From Monomorium pharaonis (taxonomy: Eukaryota > Arthropoda > Insecta > Hymenoptera > Formicidae): a stretch of 64,000 nucleotides of DNA. Made by a program: the position numbers and the translations under genes. Below are positions 12,001-24,420 of this stretch, piece after piece. A model generated the notes under the pieces. It had not been told where the DNA came from. It did not search any database and saw nothing but the letters and a program-made list of their open reading frames with translations. The first letter of the stretch is position 1, and the number at the start of each line of letters is the position of its first letter. The stretch lies in NCBI RefSeq assembly GCF_013373865.1, contig NC_050469.1, positions 22,890,546 through 22,954,545 of the forward strand. The letters are read 5' to 3'.

Positions 12001-13007
12001 GTAGAAAATATGTAAACGCGAGATTTCCAGCAGATTTGAAAACTAATATAAAATCCGATAAAAACAGAAAATCAGAAATTAATGTTCCGAATACCACTAC
12101 GAAGTAGTGTCGTATATCTACCGGATTAAATTAGTAAATATTTAAACACACACTTAATTACAAACTTGTGGAATAGAACGCGAGAAGTGGAGAGACGGCG
12201 AGCAAAAGTAACACGACCTTTCGGAAGCTCGCGCGCTCTCGGCGAAACGCGCAAAAAGAAAGACGCGTGCTAATTAATGGAAGGAAGACAGCGAGGAAGC
12301 GGAAGGAGACTGCGTCGAAACGCGCACGGCGGGTCCTGAAGGAGGTTTTGGTGTTTCGAAAGAGGAGGGTGGTATACGTGTTCAAAAGCCGCAACTAAAA
12401 ATACAAACGCTATTTCGGGCCGCGGGCGGAAGGTCAAGGCGTGCTAGAAACGGCTCTCGTCCGCTCGAGGAAATGTGTGTCTCCTTCGTCGCCAACTCTA
12501 TCTCCGACTAAGCTCTAAGACTCTAAGACAATAACAACTCTACTCTCCCCATCACGCGTCGCTTCTCGCGACCGCGCTTATTGTCATTGTAATTGTGCAT
12601 ATGAATTGTCCCACCCATGCAACTTTATGCCACCCGAGCTTCCACGCCTCGCTTTGTCCTCCCGTATTATGTCTTTTCTCTCTTCGAGTTCTTTTTTTTT
12701 TTTTACAATTCAACAGTTCCTTTAAATCTCGTCCGCTTTTTCCTTTAATCGTAAAAATGCGTTTATTCTCTTTTACATCGAAGGGGCGAAGCATAGGGGA
12801 TTTTATTACAAAGTCTCATTAAACTCCGTCATTAAAGCGTTCTTTTTTTTTTTCAGACTTAAAGTTCGATAACTTGACATGAACTACGAGCTGAGGATTT
12901 TCTATTTTTCGTATCGACACGCGATAAACTTGTCTGCCGTAATAATTAAATAAGCTCTCTGCCGTTCTCAGCTCGCATACCGCGAGCTTATTCATTTCGC
13001 CGACGTG
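9001..13007. other. alternating CpG-rich and AT-rich non-coding DNA
   Basis: CpG-rich blocks at about 9000-9480, 10,040-10,260, 10,830-11,330 and 12,170-12,480 have open frames on both strands, as expected from few stops in CpG-rich DNA. None shows domain features or paired splice sites. A good-looking acceptor (T-run then CAG at about 12,842-12,856) leads into immediate stops. I support no gene here. Confidence 0.45.
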
Positions 13008-13043
13008 TCTGTGTGTGTGTGTATGTGTGTCTGTGTATGTGTG
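13008..13043. repeat. (TG)n microsatellite
   Basis: An imperfect TG-rich tract containing GTGTGTGTGTGTATGTGTGT is followed by CTGTGTATGTGTG. It lies in CpG-rich non-coding sequence. Confidence 0.85.
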
Positions 13044-13239
13044 CGATGATAGCTTGCTGCTGAAATTTGATGAAAACAGAATTATTCGACGAACGCGACA
13101 CGCCTCGCCAGTTTTTCATTCCAGAAAAATGCATAATGGTTCACGGCGGGAACTCACGAACAATGGACAGCAACGTACAATACGTCGAACGTCGAAGTGT
13201 AAAAAAAAAAAGTGAAAGAAACTCAACATCCATCCATCG

Positions 13240-13264
13240 AGCGCGCGCGCGCGCGCGCGCACAC
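13240..13264. repeat. (GC)n then (AC) microsatellite
   Basis: An alternating CG run of about 21 bases passes into CACACGCG. Alternating CG is a classical Z-DNA-forming sequence. No gene context is visible. Confidence 0.9.
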
Positions 13265-13512
13265 GCGATTCAATATGGATGTACACCGCCAATATTCGCG
13301 GCGTAATTCGAGCATAACGTATCGCGGTCGTCGAAGTTGAGTTCTCCTTTCCCGTGCTGCAGTCGCGCGTATCGAGCCATCGATCGAGCCAGCGCCGAGC
13401 TATCTGTCGGCCGCTATCGATAAGACATCGTAGATTACGGCGAGAAGCCACGGCGACGTCGGAAGGAGTCGGATCTCTCGCGTTGCTCCTTTTACACGAG
13501 AAGGTTTGCCAG

Positions 13513-13704
13513 ATGCGGCTACCGGCTCTCTCTTTCTTCTCTCTCTTTCTCCCTTTGCATCCCTCCCGATTGCAGGTGCTGGCAAATCGGTATCACGCTC
13601 GGCTATACGTTAATCAAAACATCGTTCATGCGAAATGCTTCGGGGCAATAGATGTAATATCCGACGGGAAACCTTGTTTCACCGCATTTGTGCGTTCCTT
13701 GTAA
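13513..13704 (+). CDS. candidate 63-residue small ORF with signal-peptide-like start
   Basis: The ORF starts at ATG and runs to TAA. The first 20 residues are MRLPALSFFSLFLPLHPSRL, a basic residue followed by a hydrophobic stretch, like a secretory signal. The remainder (QVLANRYHARLY...) contains two cysteines and ends FVRSL. The hydrophobic part, however, is encoded by a CT-rich tract (about 13,528-13,576) that ends in CAG. The same bases therefore read equally well as a polypyrimidine tract and splice acceptor for an exon beginning GTGCTGGCAAATCGG. I do not recognise the product. It may be a chance ORF created by the pyrimidine repeat. Confidence 0.15.
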   Translation: MRLPALSFFSLFLPLHPSRLQVLANRYHARLYVNQNIVHAKCFGAIDVISDGKPCFTAFVRSL

Positions 13705-13928
13705 ATTTATATACATGTCCTCTCTCTCTCTCTCTCTCGCTCGTTTACTTGCAAATTCTGATTTATATAAATATAGTTCACAAATTATGCGGACATTATC
13801 CACTTTTTTAAAGGAGCTATTCCAGTTTAAAGTACGAGAAAACTGCCGCTCATCTTTAATTTACATAGTATAAAAACTAGTAAACATTTAGTCATACTAC
13901 AATTTGTAGATATTTACTAATATGTATA

Positions 13929-14263
13929 CCAAGAGAAAAATAATTGCAATAATCATAATCACTATAATTTATAGTAATTTTTAGACCCAATCATATTTGT
14001 AGCTATTCAACAATATAAATTATAGTTTGTTTAAACTTTATTGAAGTTTCTCATAATCATAATATTGGTTTACAAAACTTATGATGTGGTTGCTATAATC
14101 AAAATAAGAGATTGTAATATAAAGTTGTCCCATAAAACAATCACAAGCATATAGTTATTATTGCCAATATTGTAGTAATAATTATTATAAAAATAATATT
14201 CCTGACTATAATTATTTCACTATGCAATTATAGTTACAAATATCAGACATTTTTTTCTCAGTA
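13929..14263. mobile_element. TA-flanked miniature element, family A copy
   Basis: The left end CCAAGAGAAAAATAATTGCA near 13,929 and the right end TTTTTTCTCAGTA near 14,263 form diverged terminal inverted repeats. The subterminal block CTGACTATAATTATTTCACT (about 14,203) is shared with the copies at 21,496 and 61,104. Over most of its length it aligns with 21,496-21,857, including the shared string TCTCATAATCATAATATTG. It is non-coding and AT-rich. Confidence 0.8.
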
Positions 14264-14770
14264 TATATACATATAAATAATGTGAAAGCATAGAAACTGG
14301 GCGGTGCAGTTTTCTTAAAAAAAAAAAAAATCCCAAAGATAAGCCATTTATCGCGCTATAAACTAGAATACCTTACTTACCGCTTTAATTAAAGCGCATA
14401 AGTCCTATGAAATTTTACTTTCTGCAGTTTCTGAATTTAATAAGACGCGAGTTCTGCGGACTATCTCGAACCCGCGGCTGAGCGTGCACGAGACATCTCG
14501 AGAAACTCTCGGCGCGTGTGTCTTTCATTTTGCGCCGATATTACGGCTCCAATGCTATCGGCAACAGCAGGCAATACGCCGCATTTCGTGTTTTCGTCAC
14601 GTCGCAACGAGCAGGGTAAACGATGGTAATACGGGCTCTCCGGAGGCGCCAGAAACAAGCGTATACGCGTCGCTGCAAGCGCATACCGCTAAGGGCGATA
14701 ATGATCCTTCCCCTCGCGCGAAATACTGCGTCGATAAGGTATCGTGGATTACGAGGAGCAGGTAAATCTG

Positions 14771-14771
<1 letters not shown>

Positions 14772-14839
<68 letters not shown>
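14772..14839. repeat. long perfect (CT)n microsatellite
   Basis: About 34 uninterrupted CT units are followed by TTCTTTTCCTCTCG. The tract produces artificial Leu-Ser or Glu-Arg frames on the two strands, which should not be read as proteins. Confidence 0.98.
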
Positions 14840-14845
<6 letters not shown>

Positions 14846-15440
14846 TCCTCTCGTTTTCGACCTCTCGATTCGAGAATGACCGAATCACTTCACGACTTCG
14901 CATTACGAGCCTCGCTTATCGCGCGATTTCCAGCGCAGGAGTCTCGCGCGGGAATATACAAGCTCGCGCTTACGTTCCCCATGTTTCGGACGCGTCGATA
15001 AAGAAATGGAGAACCGCCGTTTCAACGTGCAATAAGTAATTCGTGTATCAATACCGTCGATGAAGTCGATTATGGCTTTTCACTCGCGAGAGAGATAATT
15101 ATAATCGATCGCCGGAGCGCACGGCGATCTCGAATACACGCAATGGCGTATGAGTAAATCTATCGCGATCCATTTTGAGTACGCGACAGTTATGTCCCGC
15201 GCGTTCCTGAGAGCGACTTTGGAGCGTTCGTATTCCTCTCCAATGAAAAGTATCACGTGCCGAAACGCGACTTGCAAATGCGGCTGGCTTGCGAGGCCGA
15301 CGATTACGGTTCATTACACTGTTTTCATGTTCAAAAGGATGGAAATAATCGTCCCCGTCGCTGCCGCATCGATGTCGCCTTGGATGGCGACGCTAAACGG
15401 GTCGCAAAAATCGTTAGCATCGACGAAATGTCGATTCTTT
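14840..15440. other. CpG-rich non-coding stretch
   Basis: Open frames exist on both strands (for example an ATG frame from 15,150) but they overlap each other and show no domain features. I see no supported gene. Confidence 0.45.
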
Positions 15441-15772
15441 CATCGAGAAAAAAGTGTTCGGTACTTGCGGCTATAATTGCGTAGTAAAATAATAATAGTT
15501 AAAATATTCATTTTTACTGTTATTTCTGCTATGATGTAATAATCTTTGTAATTCTATTAACTATAACAATAGTTTACAATAAATTATGATAATTTCAAAT
15601 ATTAACATGGAAAAATATTGAAAAAAATGGTAAAATAATTAACATTTCTATGTAAATACAACCACAATTATAGTATTATGAATATAATTAGTGTAACATT
15701 GGCGTACTATTAATATAATAATAATTAATTACAGTTAAGTTGTACTAATTGTAAACATGTTTTCTCTCAGTG
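15441..15772. mobile_element. family A copy, diverged
   Basis: The left end CATCGAGAAAAAAGTG is followed by GCGGCTATAATTGCGTAGTA, matching the intact family A end at 61,104 (GCGACTATAATTGCATAGTA). The right end TTTTCTCTCAGTG finishes at 15,772. The interior is AT-rich and non-coding. Confidence 0.65.
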
Positions 15773-16485
15773 TTATCTTCTAAAAATATCACTGCGCGAC
15801 TACAAACTGTAGATTAGACTGTGCCTATCGTGACAAAAGCAAAACGCTTAACAGAATGGTATAACTTCACGTAATGAAAATCAAATTACAGAAATAAAAC
15901 GTAAAACAGAGTCTGGTGAAAAAAGTGATCGCGAATACGTAAAAGATATTTTTTTAATGTAAAGGGGACAAACAAATATTAAACATCATGAAGAAAGAAA
16001 TATTCATAAATACGAAATAGATATTTAATAATGTAAAAAAGGAATCCTAAAAATACGTACATTTTACTTAAGAAATCTGTACGTGTAAAATTTGCCTACG
16101 TACACGGCGATAATGTCAGCATTGGAAGTACATCAAGAATACAAACACAAAATACCGTATGCTCAAAATTTACACTGTATACTCTCCTTATAAACGATAA
16201 ACAAGTGACCGGGATTGCACTCAATTAATTTGCTTAAAAATGTCGTAATACATGCGCACATCGCCAACCGGTCGCAATAGAGGAGGCGTGTAAACGTGCA
16301 TATTTCTCGACGCGATCGCGATGCTGCAATAATTATCTCCCCCCTCCTCTCTCCTCTTACTTCTCTCTCTCTGTCTCTCTCTCCTTCAACGAGTGGTCGC
16401 GTGAAATCGCGCGTATCGATAAGACGACGTAGATTACAGGAGTACGTGTCCGTTTTTACGTGAGTAGTGCGAGAACCGGTGACCG
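15773..16485. other. non-coding, nothing recognised
   Basis: AT-rich sequence passes into a CpG-rich block near 16,250-16,480 that includes a pyrimidine tract at about 16,339-16,385. The long frame here on the minus strand is built largely by microsatellites and has no recognisable domain. Confidence 0.5.
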
Positions 16486-16488
16486 CAC

Positions 16489-16520
<32 letters not shown>
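16486..16520. repeat. (AC)n microsatellite
   Basis: A CA/AC dinucleotide tract of about 35 bases has one ACGC interruption near its start. It creates a false Cys-Val run on the opposite strand. Confidence 0.95.
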
Positions 16521-16675
16521 GACAGCCGCCAATTAATTTTCGCGTTTCCTCCGCATACGACTCGTTTATGCCCCAAATTAATGTCCCTTAAGTCGGCCGC
16601 GACCCGGCCCCTCCCCGCGGCACACGCGCGGTTAAGTTTCACTCCGTGTCCGAGTGCACCGCGTCCTTGGAGGAA

Positions 16676-16695
16676 CAGCAGCAGCAGCAGCAGCA
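16676..16695. repeat. short CAG trinucleotide repeat
   Basis: Six to seven CAG units follow GGAA. Such repeats can encode polyglutamine, and the plus frame gives a short Gln run, but the surrounding frame is not convincing as an exon. Confidence 0.85.
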
Positions 16696-16699
16696 TGCG

Positions 16700-18927
16700 G
16701 CGCGCGACTCTGTCATCGGAATATCTGCAGCACGCTCGTATATGCGGACCCCGATACACGTTGCACATGTAACTCATTCCAGGCGTATGATTCGACGTCG
16801 TAATCCAGTTGCGCGATTCCGCATGTAACTCCGCTTTTACAATCTAATCTGGCGCACGGAGTCCATCAATTCCGCCCCGAATTTAAGCGCGCGTGACTGA
16901 GCGTTATCGTAAATCATCGATTGTAAATCGATTTGATTTTTACGCCTTGAAAAGTGTCGTTGCGTATACATAAATGTTGGATAGATTATTACACGGAACT
17001 TACGGCAATTTATATATTACTGGCTAAATTTATTCGAATGAAAATTTGTGTTTCTTAATTTATCGTAAAACGTAAAACTACGAGTACATTAAGATTGTTT
17101 TTCGGGGACAGAGAAAAGGTCCATCAATTTTATTATCGTTATAAATAGTCAATTTTACGTTAATAAATAATTTTAGAATGTTTTAGAGCTTATAGAATGA
17201 CTCATTCTCGACTTTGAATGGGAAAAATATTAAATTTTGTAAATCTTAACTCTTATTTTTTCTCTGAAGAAAGTAGATATAGGTAAAATATAATAATTAA
17301 AAACAAAATTATAATTCTTTAATATTCTTACTAATGTGTTATTATTGCAAGATGTCCATAATTATTTTCCTTAGAAAAGTAAAAAAAAATTCGGATAAGA
17401 ATATAGAAAAGACTTCCTGTATAAAAACCATTGCCAAATGTTGTTAAAAATATAATAATCTAAAATTAAAAAAATAAATGCAACGATAAATAATGCAAAG
17501 AAAATTATTTAATAACAAATACAAAATTAAAGAACTATGCGATGATTTTCCGAAGTAATATAACATATATCTTTAATATTTTATAACAAAAATCTACTCA
17601 CAATCAAAAATAAAATTATATTAATTTTATAATTAAAAATAAAAGAGAAAGATTCCCTAAGCCCGTGGATAAAGTTCTACACACTGTAAATCATTAAGTT
17701 TATCAAAGGAGATTTTTGCTGGCAAACATGTTGTAAACTTAGCACATAATTGTCAAAACGTGTAAAGAATCACGAAAATGTTGTAACGTTTATATTAAAT
17801 GTAATGCTAATTCCTTTAGAAAAGGCGAAACGTCCTCTGTAGGCGATGTTAAACGACCTTTTCCCTAAATACATACTTCGCGAGAGAATGCACTCCGCAT
17901 TTCGCCACTTGCTCTGCAGTGTCCTACAAAGCATCGAGCGGTAAGAAAGCAGCATTACGAAGTTACTACAACGCTCGTGGTACAGCCTGGTTTGAAGTCG
18001 CGAAGTGTTTCATAAAAGCGTTAACTTTCCAGGACGGAAATTTCTCCTTTCCTAAAGCGGAAAACAGCCCGAACACGGCCACTGAAACGATAAGGATAAT
18101 CTGCCGTACACCTCGACAGATATTCCATTCATTGTCCCACGCTGTTTTCAACAAAATGATTCGATTTTTGTGCAAGAAAAATTACCTCATAGTGTAAAAG
18201 GCAACGGTCGCCTCAAATGTCCCCGATAATTACCGAGATCGGTCGATCGCCGAATCGAAACCTAATTAAAAAGGTCGATTTCACGGTTGTCGGCGCTTTG
18301 ATTGAGACCAAACGCGACTGCACTTGTCATAATCCCGGCAAGTTCGGAGCGCGGAGTGGTCGAAATTTATCCGCAGCCGCGACGACTCACGAGAACCTCG
18401 ATGGTGCGCCGCACCACTGCGGGATCGTTACTTTCTCCAGCGAAATACCAACGAGTTAGGCACTACGTGAGAGATTAACTGAGCAGCATATGCTCCGAGG
18501 AGCCTTGCTCTCTCGCTTATGAATCCACCGCCAGTAATACAGCTTCTCGCCGCTCTCAAAATAGACCGCGACATCGCCGAGTTCTTGGCGAGCCACGAGG
18601 ATCGCGGTGTTCAATCGGAGTATATTGTTGTTAAACTTGTTAGCTCTCGCGATGTATCAAATCGATCGGAGATCAGCAGTACGACGAAGGAGTTACATAA
18701 TCCGTTCTTTTCCAATACACACGATAACTTTTGATGAGAGATGCACACGCACAGTTTCACAAAAATTTTATTTTAATTCATTAACGTTGTCACAGCTAAA
18801 ATATTCAATGCATTTCTTAAATCTATTCTTTTAAGAAACGAGTTCGATTTACCGAAATTTTGAAGAACACAGTGCTATTTTAGAGATAAAATAAAGATAT
18901 ATTATAAAATTTTTAAATCTTGATTTG
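16700..18927. other. non-coding, mixed composition
   Basis: CpG-rich ends (16,700-16,920 and 17,890-18,740) flank an AT-rich core. No splice-bounded open frame is convincing. The palindromic string ATCGATTGTAAATCGAT lies at about 16,917-16,933. Confidence 0.5.
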
Positions 18928-18982
18928 AAATGTCAGCTTATTCAAAACATTTAAAATGTCAGCTTATTCAAAACATTTAAAT
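18928..18982. repeat. two-copy 26-base tandem repeat
   Basis: The unit AAATGTCAGCTTATTCAAAA plus CATTTA is repeated twice without mismatch (TGTCAG at 18,931 and 18,957). The exactness suggests a recent duplication. Confidence 0.9.
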
Positions 18983-21495
18983 ATTTTCAAAGTTATACTA
19001 TGAAAAAATCAATGGAAACTGCTTTCGAAATGAAAACTATATTAAAAAGGGTAAGTTTAAGCGTACAACGAAAATCGTATGTATTAAAGAACATAATCTG
19101 ATAAACCGACATTGCATAATAACCTGAATCCATGTTATATAATTAATAGAGCATTAATTTTCGACGAAATACTTTTAACTACATAGTACATTATGTATAA
19201 ATAACTTTACGAAAGTCACTTAAAATAAAGGAAACTTTAATATGTCTTCAGGACATTTCACATTTCTCTCTTGAAATATTTTATGTTAGACAATTCTTGT
19301 GTGTGCAGTCATATAAATGTAGATGATACCCTAGATTTTCTGTCTCAATTTAGATTTTATGAAAAACGTCAGGTCAACGTTTAATTAATAAATTAATATG
19401 TTTAACGATTTAAGATTCGAAAATGTAAACGACAAAACGTCATTTCTCAGTTAAATTAAAGTGGTGAGTATTTGCATAAACTTCAAAGAGGAGAGAACTA
19501 GAATACCTGAAATATTTTATACGAGATGAACAAAAATATTCTACATCCTATATTAAAGTTGATCGTACCTCGCGATAAAAATGAAGAAGCTATTATCGAA
19601 TTAAAAGAAAAAGAACCCTTCGATTCAATGCGCGACTGCTCTCCGATCGGCGTTCGCCACGGCATTGAATCGGTATTAAAGTGTCAACTCATAATCGCAG
19701 CTAATTGATGAAGGAAGGATAATTACAGCGACAGCGCGACCGACTCGGCCGCGGAAATTGCGCGGAATTTGTCAGGTGCTTTTTGCAAAACGACTGGATT
19801 CTCCGGCCGCGGCTGTTCGCACATTAGACGAGAAGCCTCCGAGCGTTTTGTTTCGCTCCTCTTCCTCGTCTTCCTCGTGATCGTTGCAGTCGTCGTAAAC
19901 ATAAAATTTATTAAAACTTCCAATATCTCTTTCAACAGTTTGCTCATGTATTATTTTATCCAATAAATAATATTCCTATAAGAAAAATATACTTTTTTCT
20001 CTTAAAAGCTCTCAGAATTATAGATTGTAAAGATAGAATAATAAGTAATAATAATTAATTTCTATAAATTTATTTTATGACTTTCTGTCATAACATAACT
20101 TTGTATGTCTGCAACTTCATGCTATTTTGTTGTAAAGTTATTCTCATTACGTTTGCACGGTACAATAGACTAAACACTTTTTCCTTCCTCCCATTTTTGT
20201 TCCATCTCGATTACGTGCGTCATGATTTTTCCTCGTTTTCCTAGAAGCGGCGCATTATCAGTCCGCTTCTCTCATTTTAACGGATGTAGACAACACAGGA
20301 AACAAGTACGCGTATTCGAGCGCGTACAAATATAAACAGATTTCCATGTGATAAGCGAAATTTAACGCAAACTGCGCGATGCAATAACAACCGTAATATT
20401 AACCGGAAGATAGATAGATCGCTTTTTGTTTATACATAAAATAAATTCAGTAGAATATAATCCTCTCGTGTAAGTACCACCATTCTCGAAATCGTTTATC
20501 TTTTAAGTCTGTAAAATGTGTACGCAGAAACGCAGTTTGAATCATTTTCGGGCCACATTGTTTCAACAAAGGAATAACGATGTGAAAACAGACTGCTATG
20601 ATTAACAGCGTATTGCGGTCGGCTGTGCTTCCATTGTTTACCGATACAAGTAACAAGTTGCACGGAAGTTTCATACATTTGAAAGTTTACCGCGATAGAT
20701 CGCGCACACGTCCAACTTCGACCGTAAATAATCCGCGGAGACTCTCGGTTATTTTCAAAAAAGATTACTCCCGCAAATCGAGTCACTTTGTGACACACCG
20801 TCGCGTCGGTGCTATTCCATTTGTGTTATCGGTTATCAAATATCTTGTGTATTCGCGCCGTCTTTCGATTAACCCATTCGGACCCTTTTATTTACCATGG
20901 ACGGAATAAAGAATCGTGGAATTACTGTAAAATGATCCGCGTGATGTGTATCGCATCGATGACGAGCGCGGATGAACTCTTTCTCGCTACTCCATTCTCC
21001 ACTCGTGAAAGTCTTGAGAACGACTGACTTTCTTTCACGCGGCAATTCCTAGAGCTTCAGTTGCACGAAACAAACTGGCAGCACAAAAATGATGTCAATT
21101 AGTTTCACTTTTCGAAATTTTTAAAAATATTTTTGTATCTTCTAAGCATTTTTTATATTTATTGGTTTTTTACTTTGTAAAACACAGATTGATCTAATTT
21201 TATTTATCTATCACGAAATTGTTTTTAAGTTAGTGTCATTATTATTGCATAATACGTAAATTTGACAAAAAGCCCGTAAATTAAATTTGTTAATGTTTTT
21301 ATTCTTTCTCTTTTTAAGTTAATAATTAAATTATTCGTATTTATAAAGGTCTAAATTATAGACATTGATATTTAATTATAGTATAATTTAATAATATATT
21401 TTGTAAAACTTATTCAATTATATTATAATTAAATATCAATAGCATTTTATTTAAATAACGCATGTTTTTCTATTCCGCCCATTTTTCGTCTTACT
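18983..21495. other. non-coding, AT-rich with CpG-rich patches
   Basis: ATG-started frames such as a 74-codon minus-strand frame at 19,723-19,947 and a 103-codon plus-strand frame at 20,598-20,909 occur. They have frames of similar length on the other strand and no recognisable domains. No gene is supported. Confidence 0.45.
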
Positions 21496-21857
21496 CACCG
21501 AGAGAAAAAATTAGTTGCTGTAACTATAATTATCACTATATATCACTATAATTCTAATTATTTTTTGGACTTTCAACTATATTCTTATGATTATTCAACA
21601 ATATAAATTACAGTTTTAAACTATAATAAAATTCTCATAATCATAATATTGATCTACGCAATGTATAATATGGCTGCCATAACTAAAATAAAGATTTTAA
21701 TATAATGAGTTGTATCATAAAACAATCATTATAAGTATCTACTATAAGCACATGGTTATTATTACCAATTATAGTACATAATAATTATTATAAAAGTGAT
21801 ATTCCTGACTATAATTATTTTACTAAGCAATTTTAATCATCAGCCAATTTTTTCTTA
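21496..21857. mobile_element. family A copy
   Basis: It begins CACCGAGAGAAAAAATTAG and contains CTATAATTATCACTATA. Its right part carries CTGACTATAATTATTTTACT and closes in a T-rich end near 21,857. Large parts align with 13,929-14,263, for example TTCAACAATATAAATTA and TCTCATAATCATAATATTG. It has no coding capacity. Confidence 0.75.
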
Positions 21858-22244
21858 TTGCACATCAACTGATAATAAACATTCCATATATCAAAACTCC
21901 CAAATTTTTCCACTTTATGTACACTCTTTATCTGCACCGTTTCGAGCTTATGCCAACAAATATGCGTACAGATTCCTACTCTAATTTTGATTTGTGAGAC
22001 GACGGAGAATTTCATGGTCGTATATACAATCGCAGTCGGGTTTCGTACACGAGTTTCAATTTTGAGATTACGAGTGTAGATTCGGCATAACGGAACCTGG
22101 CTTACCGCCATATCCCTTGCACAAGGTAATATAATACTTATATATGTTACCCGTCAGGTTAGTAAAATCAAAGACCGCAATACGGAAAACGGAGATTTCA
22201 GAATAAATATTTGTATATGGATGTATTTTTCTCAAATCTCTTCA

Positions 22245-22416
22245 ATTATAATTCAGTCATTTTTTATCCCAACTATTTATACGTGTTTTAACTATGCAAT
22301 TTATAGTTACTATTACTACGTAAATAGTAAACGAACGTTTAAAAAATAGTTACATTTACTATAATTTCGATTGCATTTAATATTTGCAGTTGTCATGAAT
22401 TTTTTTTCTCTCGGTG
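22245..22416. mobile_element. partial or diverged family A copy
   Basis: The right end TTTTTTTCTCTCGGTG at 22,416 matches the family end. The interior has the same CTATAATTT/TATAGTTAC vocabulary. I could not place a clean left end, so this may be a truncated copy. Confidence 0.4.
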
Positions 22417-23713
22417 CAATTAATTGAAATAACGATGTTATCCTCAAGCATACATTTTTATGTAAAGATAAATTAATTCTTTTTACGCAAATCGTTGCTC
22501 GCGACAGCCCGATGATTTATCACATTTTCCGAGCTCAAAAATTCCGACTGCGCCCTCACATGCTACGAACGACAGCACGTCGGACAGCGGCATTCCTATC
22601 ACGGAGATCTCAAGTGTTTGTACATCTCAATCTCTAACCATCGTGAGAAAGTGAAGCATAACTAGTGCTCTCGCGCTGGTATAACGCGCGGCCGGTCTCC
22701 GGTGACAAGCGAAGTAAAAATTCGCTCGGCGCGCACAACCCCGCCCCGGCGACGTTACGCATCCCGGATATATGTACACACATGAGGCATGGGATACACG
22801 CGTGCGCGCGTTTCGCAACGATCGCGCGCGGATCGTCCGCGAGTCCAATCTAGTTGGCTTCGTTGGCTCGCGCTCCGCTCGCGATTCCTGCCACGTAGCA
22901 CTGCGAATCGAGTAATCGCTGATTACGATCGCGCGGTGGTTAAGACACCGTCGACTTTCCTCGACACGGCCGACGCGTGATCGCACGAGGGAGACGCGAG
23001 CTCGCGTGGACTAAAATCCCCTCCCCTTATTAATTGGCGCTGAATATTTATGGCGATTATTATTATATATCTCTCCGACGATACCCGCGATGTTTAATTA
23101 ACGACACGCTGATGTATTAAAACGATATTTCGAATCGGAGAAACTTCGAAAGAGGGAGGAGGGGTGGCTGGGAAAATGAGAATTTCATAAATTATAGTCT
23201 ATAAATTATACATATTTATAATCATCTCGCGACATTAAAATTAAATCTCGGGCCGAAAGAGAAATCGCGACGATTTTTCATTTTCTCGCGGGAGGAAGTT
23301 TCCTGCGTTTCCAATTAAAACCAGATTCAGATGTTCCGAATGTTGGTAAAACGTTACATATAATTATATAATTATAATCATGTCCCTTCGATTCGATACT
23401 TATCGGATACACAACATTACGGAAAGTCAAAAAGCATCAAGCTTTCAGCTTTTTACGGTATATTAACGAGTTAATAAGCGGTTATAGCAATTTAACATTC
23501 GCCCGTGTCGAAATTAACCGTTTCAAATGTAACCATTTTCCATTGTAAAGCCGCGATATGAGGATATTTTAAACGCAGTACGTTCCGACGTCATATCCGT
23601 AATTGGCGATACGAGAAACCTCTACAATTAAATTCTCGCACAAAGCGCGCGTTCGCGTATCGACGCTTAATATACGCGCGCTTAACATCGCGCGTATTAT
23701 TCGGCGTGTAACG

Positions 23714-23923
23714 CACGTGCGGATTAATTTGTTGGAATCGGCGCATGTGCTCGGGGGGCGCTGATTTGCGTCGTCGTCGCGTCATTAACAAGCGGTGTAT
23801 TCGTAAATTATGCGGGAATATGTTGGAAACCGTCATCCTCCTCCTCGCCGACGTCATCGGGCTTGAATGCGGGACACGTGAAATTCTCGCGTTGCGCCGC
23901 AGTTTCCCCCCGACGTACACGTG
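23714..23923. promoter_or_regulatory. cluster of three CACGTG E-boxes
   Basis: Perfect CACGTG sites lie at 23,714-23,719, 23,875-23,880 and 23,918-23,923, that is three in 210 bases. A bHLH-bound element is one possibility, inferred from density alone. CpG-rich composition raises the chance expectation somewhat. Confidence 0.3.
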
Positions 23924-24048
23924 ATCGTTTTGACGGCAGCAGTACGTGAGAGCGGCCGGCCGTGCTCGGTTGACGTTAGGGTCAGCGAAAGATCGTAAAT
24001 CAAGGTCATAGTCGCGAGGCAGCAGACCGCGAGGCAGACATTTTCTAC

Positions 24049-24068
24049 CGTCGTCGTCGTCGTCGTCG
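24049..24068. repeat. CGT trinucleotide repeat
   Basis: Six to seven CGT units are followed by CGGCGGCGTCG. They give an artificial poly-Asp or poly-Arg frame on the minus strand. Confidence 0.9.
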
Positions 24069-24420
24069 GCGGCGTCGTTGCCGTCGATTCTCCGGCCCCG
24101 GCAAATTGCGCCGCTCTCGAGCCACCGCTCTCGAGACGCGCGGCAAAACGGGAACGCGATTATCGATAAAACCCGAACGCGCGCGCGCGCCATCCTCCTC
24201 GCCGTCGCCGTAATTTGCGATTAACGTGGACTCGCGAAAGTTGTGAAACGCCACGGAAACCCCAGCCTGCTGATTTTAACGCGAGCGCCATTCCCCGGCG
24301 AGGACAATCGAGTTGACTCTTTCCAGAGGCCTTATTAATTGCCCCACGTTTTCATTAACGGCTATTTAGATCGGCGCGCCAATTAACAGATTATTGTCCG
24401 GTTTAAAGATACGAAAGCTT

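Larger units (their letters stand above)
22417..24420. other. CpG-rich region, possible regulatory DNA
   Basis: The block from about 22,500 to 24,400 is unusually CpG-rich, with homeodomain-like TAATTA/TTAATTAA sites (about 23,030, 23,095, 24,335) scattered through it. It overlaps a 200-codon minus-strand frame that shows no domain and is interrupted by a trinucleotide repeat. I regard it as non-coding, possibly conserved regulatory DNA. Confidence 0.4.

Noticed and set aside
12842..12900. Acceptor-like T-run plus CAG
   Set aside because: Stops occur at once in the downstream frames and no donor pairs with it.
16163..16777. 204-codon minus-strand frame with poly-Cys/Val
   Set aside because: It is largely created by the AC microsatellite and the CAG repeat, with no domain.
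19723..19947. 74-codon minus-strand ATG frame
   Set aside because: The start context is weak and the product is not recognised. Its length is within chance expectation.
20598..20909. 103-codon ATG frame
   Set aside because: A 100-codon frame on the opposite strand overlaps it, and there is no domain or splice signal.
23591..24193. 200-codon minus-strand open frame
   Set aside because: No recognisable domain. It includes a repeat-encoded poly-Asp run and an Arg-rich composition typical of CpG-rich non-coding DNA.
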